From Croceicoccus sediminis (GTDB taxonomy: Bacteria; Pseudomonadota; Alphaproteobacteria; Sphingomonadales; Sphingomonadaceae), in contig NZ_SUNC01000001.1 in NCBI RefSeq assembly GCF_007570835.1, positions 1,364,001 to 1,428,000 of the forward strand: a stretch of 64,000 bases of DNA, read 5' to 3'. Below, in pieces: positions 62,730-64,000 of the stretch. The notes below the pieces were generated by a model, which was not told the origin of the DNA, searched no databases, and saw nothing but the letters and a program-made list of their open reading frames with translations. How positions within the stretch are numbered: the stretch's first letter is position 1; the number at the start of each line of letters is the position of its first letter. The position numbers and the translations under genes were made by a program.

Positions 62730-63278
62730 TCAGGCGCGTTTTCGGTTTTCGTGATAGGCCTGCCAGCTTTCCAGCTTCTCGGGAAAGTCGGCGGGTCCGG
62801 GCGTGTCGTAAGCCATGTTTCGATCCTCGCGCAGGAGGATGTCGGGGTATTCCGATACCGGCACGTAATAGAGGAACTGGATTGTGCGTTCAGCGAATTT
62901 CCAGCCGCGATCCGTCTTACGGTACTTGTCGGCGTAGCGCAGTGCGGTAACCATCATCATGCCCTTGCGCTGCAATTCGGCATGGCCCGATACGCGGCCC
63001 GTTGCCTCGTCCTCACTGATGAAATCGATCTGGACGTCGTGCATGAAGTGATGACCGGGGCCCAGCACGTCGAAGCGCCCGTGATACTGTTCGATGATCG
63101 CGTCGGGGCCTTTTGCATGCATCACCCCGTCGACCGATTGCAGGACGCCGTCCTCGGTAAACAGGTCGCGCACCGCCTCTATATTGCGGTCGTCGATGTC
63201 GAAGCAGTAATGCGCGATGAGCTGACGGATCTGGGATTCGGCTTCCAGCCGTGCGAGCCGTTTTTCAAAATCGCTCAT
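62730..63278 (-). CDS. NTF2/SnoaL-like protein
   Basis: 182 residues, cone-shaped NTF2 fold: IRQLIAHYCFDIDDRNIEAVRDLFTEDG, IIEQYHGRFDV, HHFMHDVQIDF, RYADKYRKTDRGWKFAERTIQF. SnoaL_4-type relatives are isomerases, hydratases or ring-hydroxylase beta-like subunits. ATG at 63278 overlaps the next gene's stop by 4 nt. Confidence 0.85.
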   Translation of the reverse strand: MSDFEKRLARLEAESQIRQLIAHYCFDIDDRNIEAVRDLFTEDGVLQSVDGVMHAKGPDAIIEQYHGRFDVLGPGHHFMHDVQIDFISEDEATGRVSGHAELQRKGMMMVTALRYADKYRKTDRGWKFAERTIQFLYYVPVSEYPDILLREDRNMAYDTPGPADFPEKLESWQAYHENRKRA

Positions 63279-63874
63279 GCACGGTCTCCTGCGAGATAGC
63301 CTGAAAGTGCATAGACCGGATCGCCCTTGCCCCATTCGCCGATGGGGCGAAGGGTCTGGCTCATGCCCTGGTCCAGTATCTGGTTCGACGGATGGCTGGC
63401 GTTCCAGTCGGTCACCACCATGCGGCGCAGGATGCGCCATTCACCGTCGCGCCTCTCGAACCGGTCGAGATAACGGCCTGCCATGACGAACATCTCGTGC
63501 CCGGCGTCGAGCCCGGTTCCGGCCAGTTGCCCAAAGTAGCTTGAGCCGAGCATGTCCTCGGCAATGCCGTTGCGGACGCGGCAGGCCGAATAGAGGTAGC
63601 TTTCGCTGGACGCACGATCGCCGTCGACCTCGATATCGACGTTCAGCAGGCAATGCGTGCCCATCGTGAAGTACTTGGTGATCTCGGAAATGATGAAGGG
63701 GACGAACTCGCTCGCCCGCCCGGAATAGATGCCATGGATGTCCTCGCCGTCAGGCCAGTAGACCGTTTCCATCAGTGCAAGATCGGCCCGGTCCAGCGCG
63801 CGGCAATAGCGGGTCAGCACGTCGCCGACGTCACGCACCGCCACAAGTTCGGCAAGGCGTTCGCGGGCCTTCAC
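63275..63874 (-). CDS. NTF2/SnoaL-like protein, second copy
   Basis: 199 residues, same fold: VGDVLTRYCRALDRADLALMETVYWPDGEDI, HCLLNVDIEVDGDRASSESYLY, GRYLDRFERRDGEWRILRRMVVTDWN. Its C-terminus (PSNQILDQGM) closely resembles that of the following partial gene, so the two arose by duplication. The start is GTG at 63874, overlapping that gene's stop (GTGA). Confidence 0.85.
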   Translation of the reverse strand: MKARERLAELVAVRDVGDVLTRYCRALDRADLALMETVYWPDGEDIHGIYSGRASEFVPFIISEITKYFTMGTHCLLNVDIEVDGDRASSESYLYSACRVRNGIAEDMLGSSYFGQLAGTGLDAGHEMFVMAGRYLDRFERRDGEWRILRRMVVTDWNASHPSNQILDQGMSQTLRPIGEWGKGDPVYALSGYLAGDRA

Positions 63875-64000
63875 GGGCGGTTTCCCCAGACCGGATCGCC
63901 GGGTCCGCGTTCACCCAGCGGCCGCAGGGTCGCGAACATGCCCTGGTCGAGAATCTCGTTCGAGGGGCGGCTCTCGTTCCAGTCCATCACGACTTCGCGG
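63871..64000 (-). CDS. NTF2/SnoaL-like protein, third copy (cut by the right edge)
   Basis: Only the last 42 codons are in the window: REVVMDWNESRPSNEILDQG followed by MFATLRPLGERGPGDPVWGN and two residues. It is clearly paralogous to the preceding gene (WNASHPSNQILDQGM). The rest lies beyond 64000. Confidence 0.8.
   Translation of the reverse strand, partial: REVVMDWNESRPSNEILDQGMFATLRPLGERGPGDPVWGNRP

Overview
The window is one contiguous, gene-dense stretch of chromosome from a high-GC alphaproteobacterium. Gene content suggests the Sphingomonadales, probably Erythrobacteraceae: a full biotin operon with a BioH-like esterase, a TonB receptor next to a TPR-sulfotransferase, HWE-type kinases, a long acidic tail on ribosomal protein S16, and a ccm cluster without ccmA/B. 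The taxonomic placement is inference. There are two tRNA genes (Gln-UUG, His-GUG). I saw no rRNA, CRISPR array, prophage or intact insertion sequence.

Layout. 1-2603: sensor kinase (cut by the left edge) and FIST protein, matching the NahK/NosP nitric-oxide pair. 2764-6286: DUF779 protein, aldehyde dehydrogenase and M20 amidohydrolase. 6287-9575: kinase, flotillin (YqiK-like) and YqiJ-like protein. 9678-14820: asparagine synthase, an ATCase-like carbamoyltransferase lacking the usual aspartate-binding residues, a 40-residue membrane protein, a sodium:solute symporter and a membrane-anchored periplasmic protein. 15012-27051: biotin synthesis (bioB on plus; bioF-bioH-like-bioC-bioD-bioA on minus), split by a 6.5-kb block (TonB receptor, sulfotransferase, PDZ protein, PhoX phosphatase with a PHO box). 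27225-35578: degenerate kinase, aldehyde dehydrogenase, tRNA-Gln, topoisomerase IB, orphan oligopeptide-binding lipoprotein, ilvE, amino acid permease. 35660-42132: the conserved ffh-rpsP-rimM-trmD-rplS group, interrupted between rimM and trmD by an oxidoreductase and a three-gene membrane module. 42456-47830: GGDEF/EAL protein, then dapF-mtaB-ftsY-yciB. 47890-56919: HWE kinase, small membrane proteins, Kup, and ccmCDEFGHI. 57027-60860: leucine dehydrogenase, tRNA-His, gspHIJK pseudopilins. 60920-64000: prolyl-hydroxylase-like oxygenase, acetyltransferase, two small monooxygenase-fold proteins and a tandem array of NTF2/SnoaL-like proteins running off the right edge.

The most striking structural point is at the biotin locus. 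The last codons of bioB lie on a 61-bp sequence that, read on the other strand, encodes the C-terminus and stop codon of a second BioA. The intact bioA 3' end lies 6.5 kb away in the same orientation. This looks like the scar of an insertion or recombination that separated an originally convergent bioB/bioA pair. The most likely undescribed pathway is the symporter/carbamoyltransferase/asparagine-synthase cluster. The carbamoyltransferase keeps its carbamoyl-phosphate site, but the residues that bind aspartate in ATCase are replaced.
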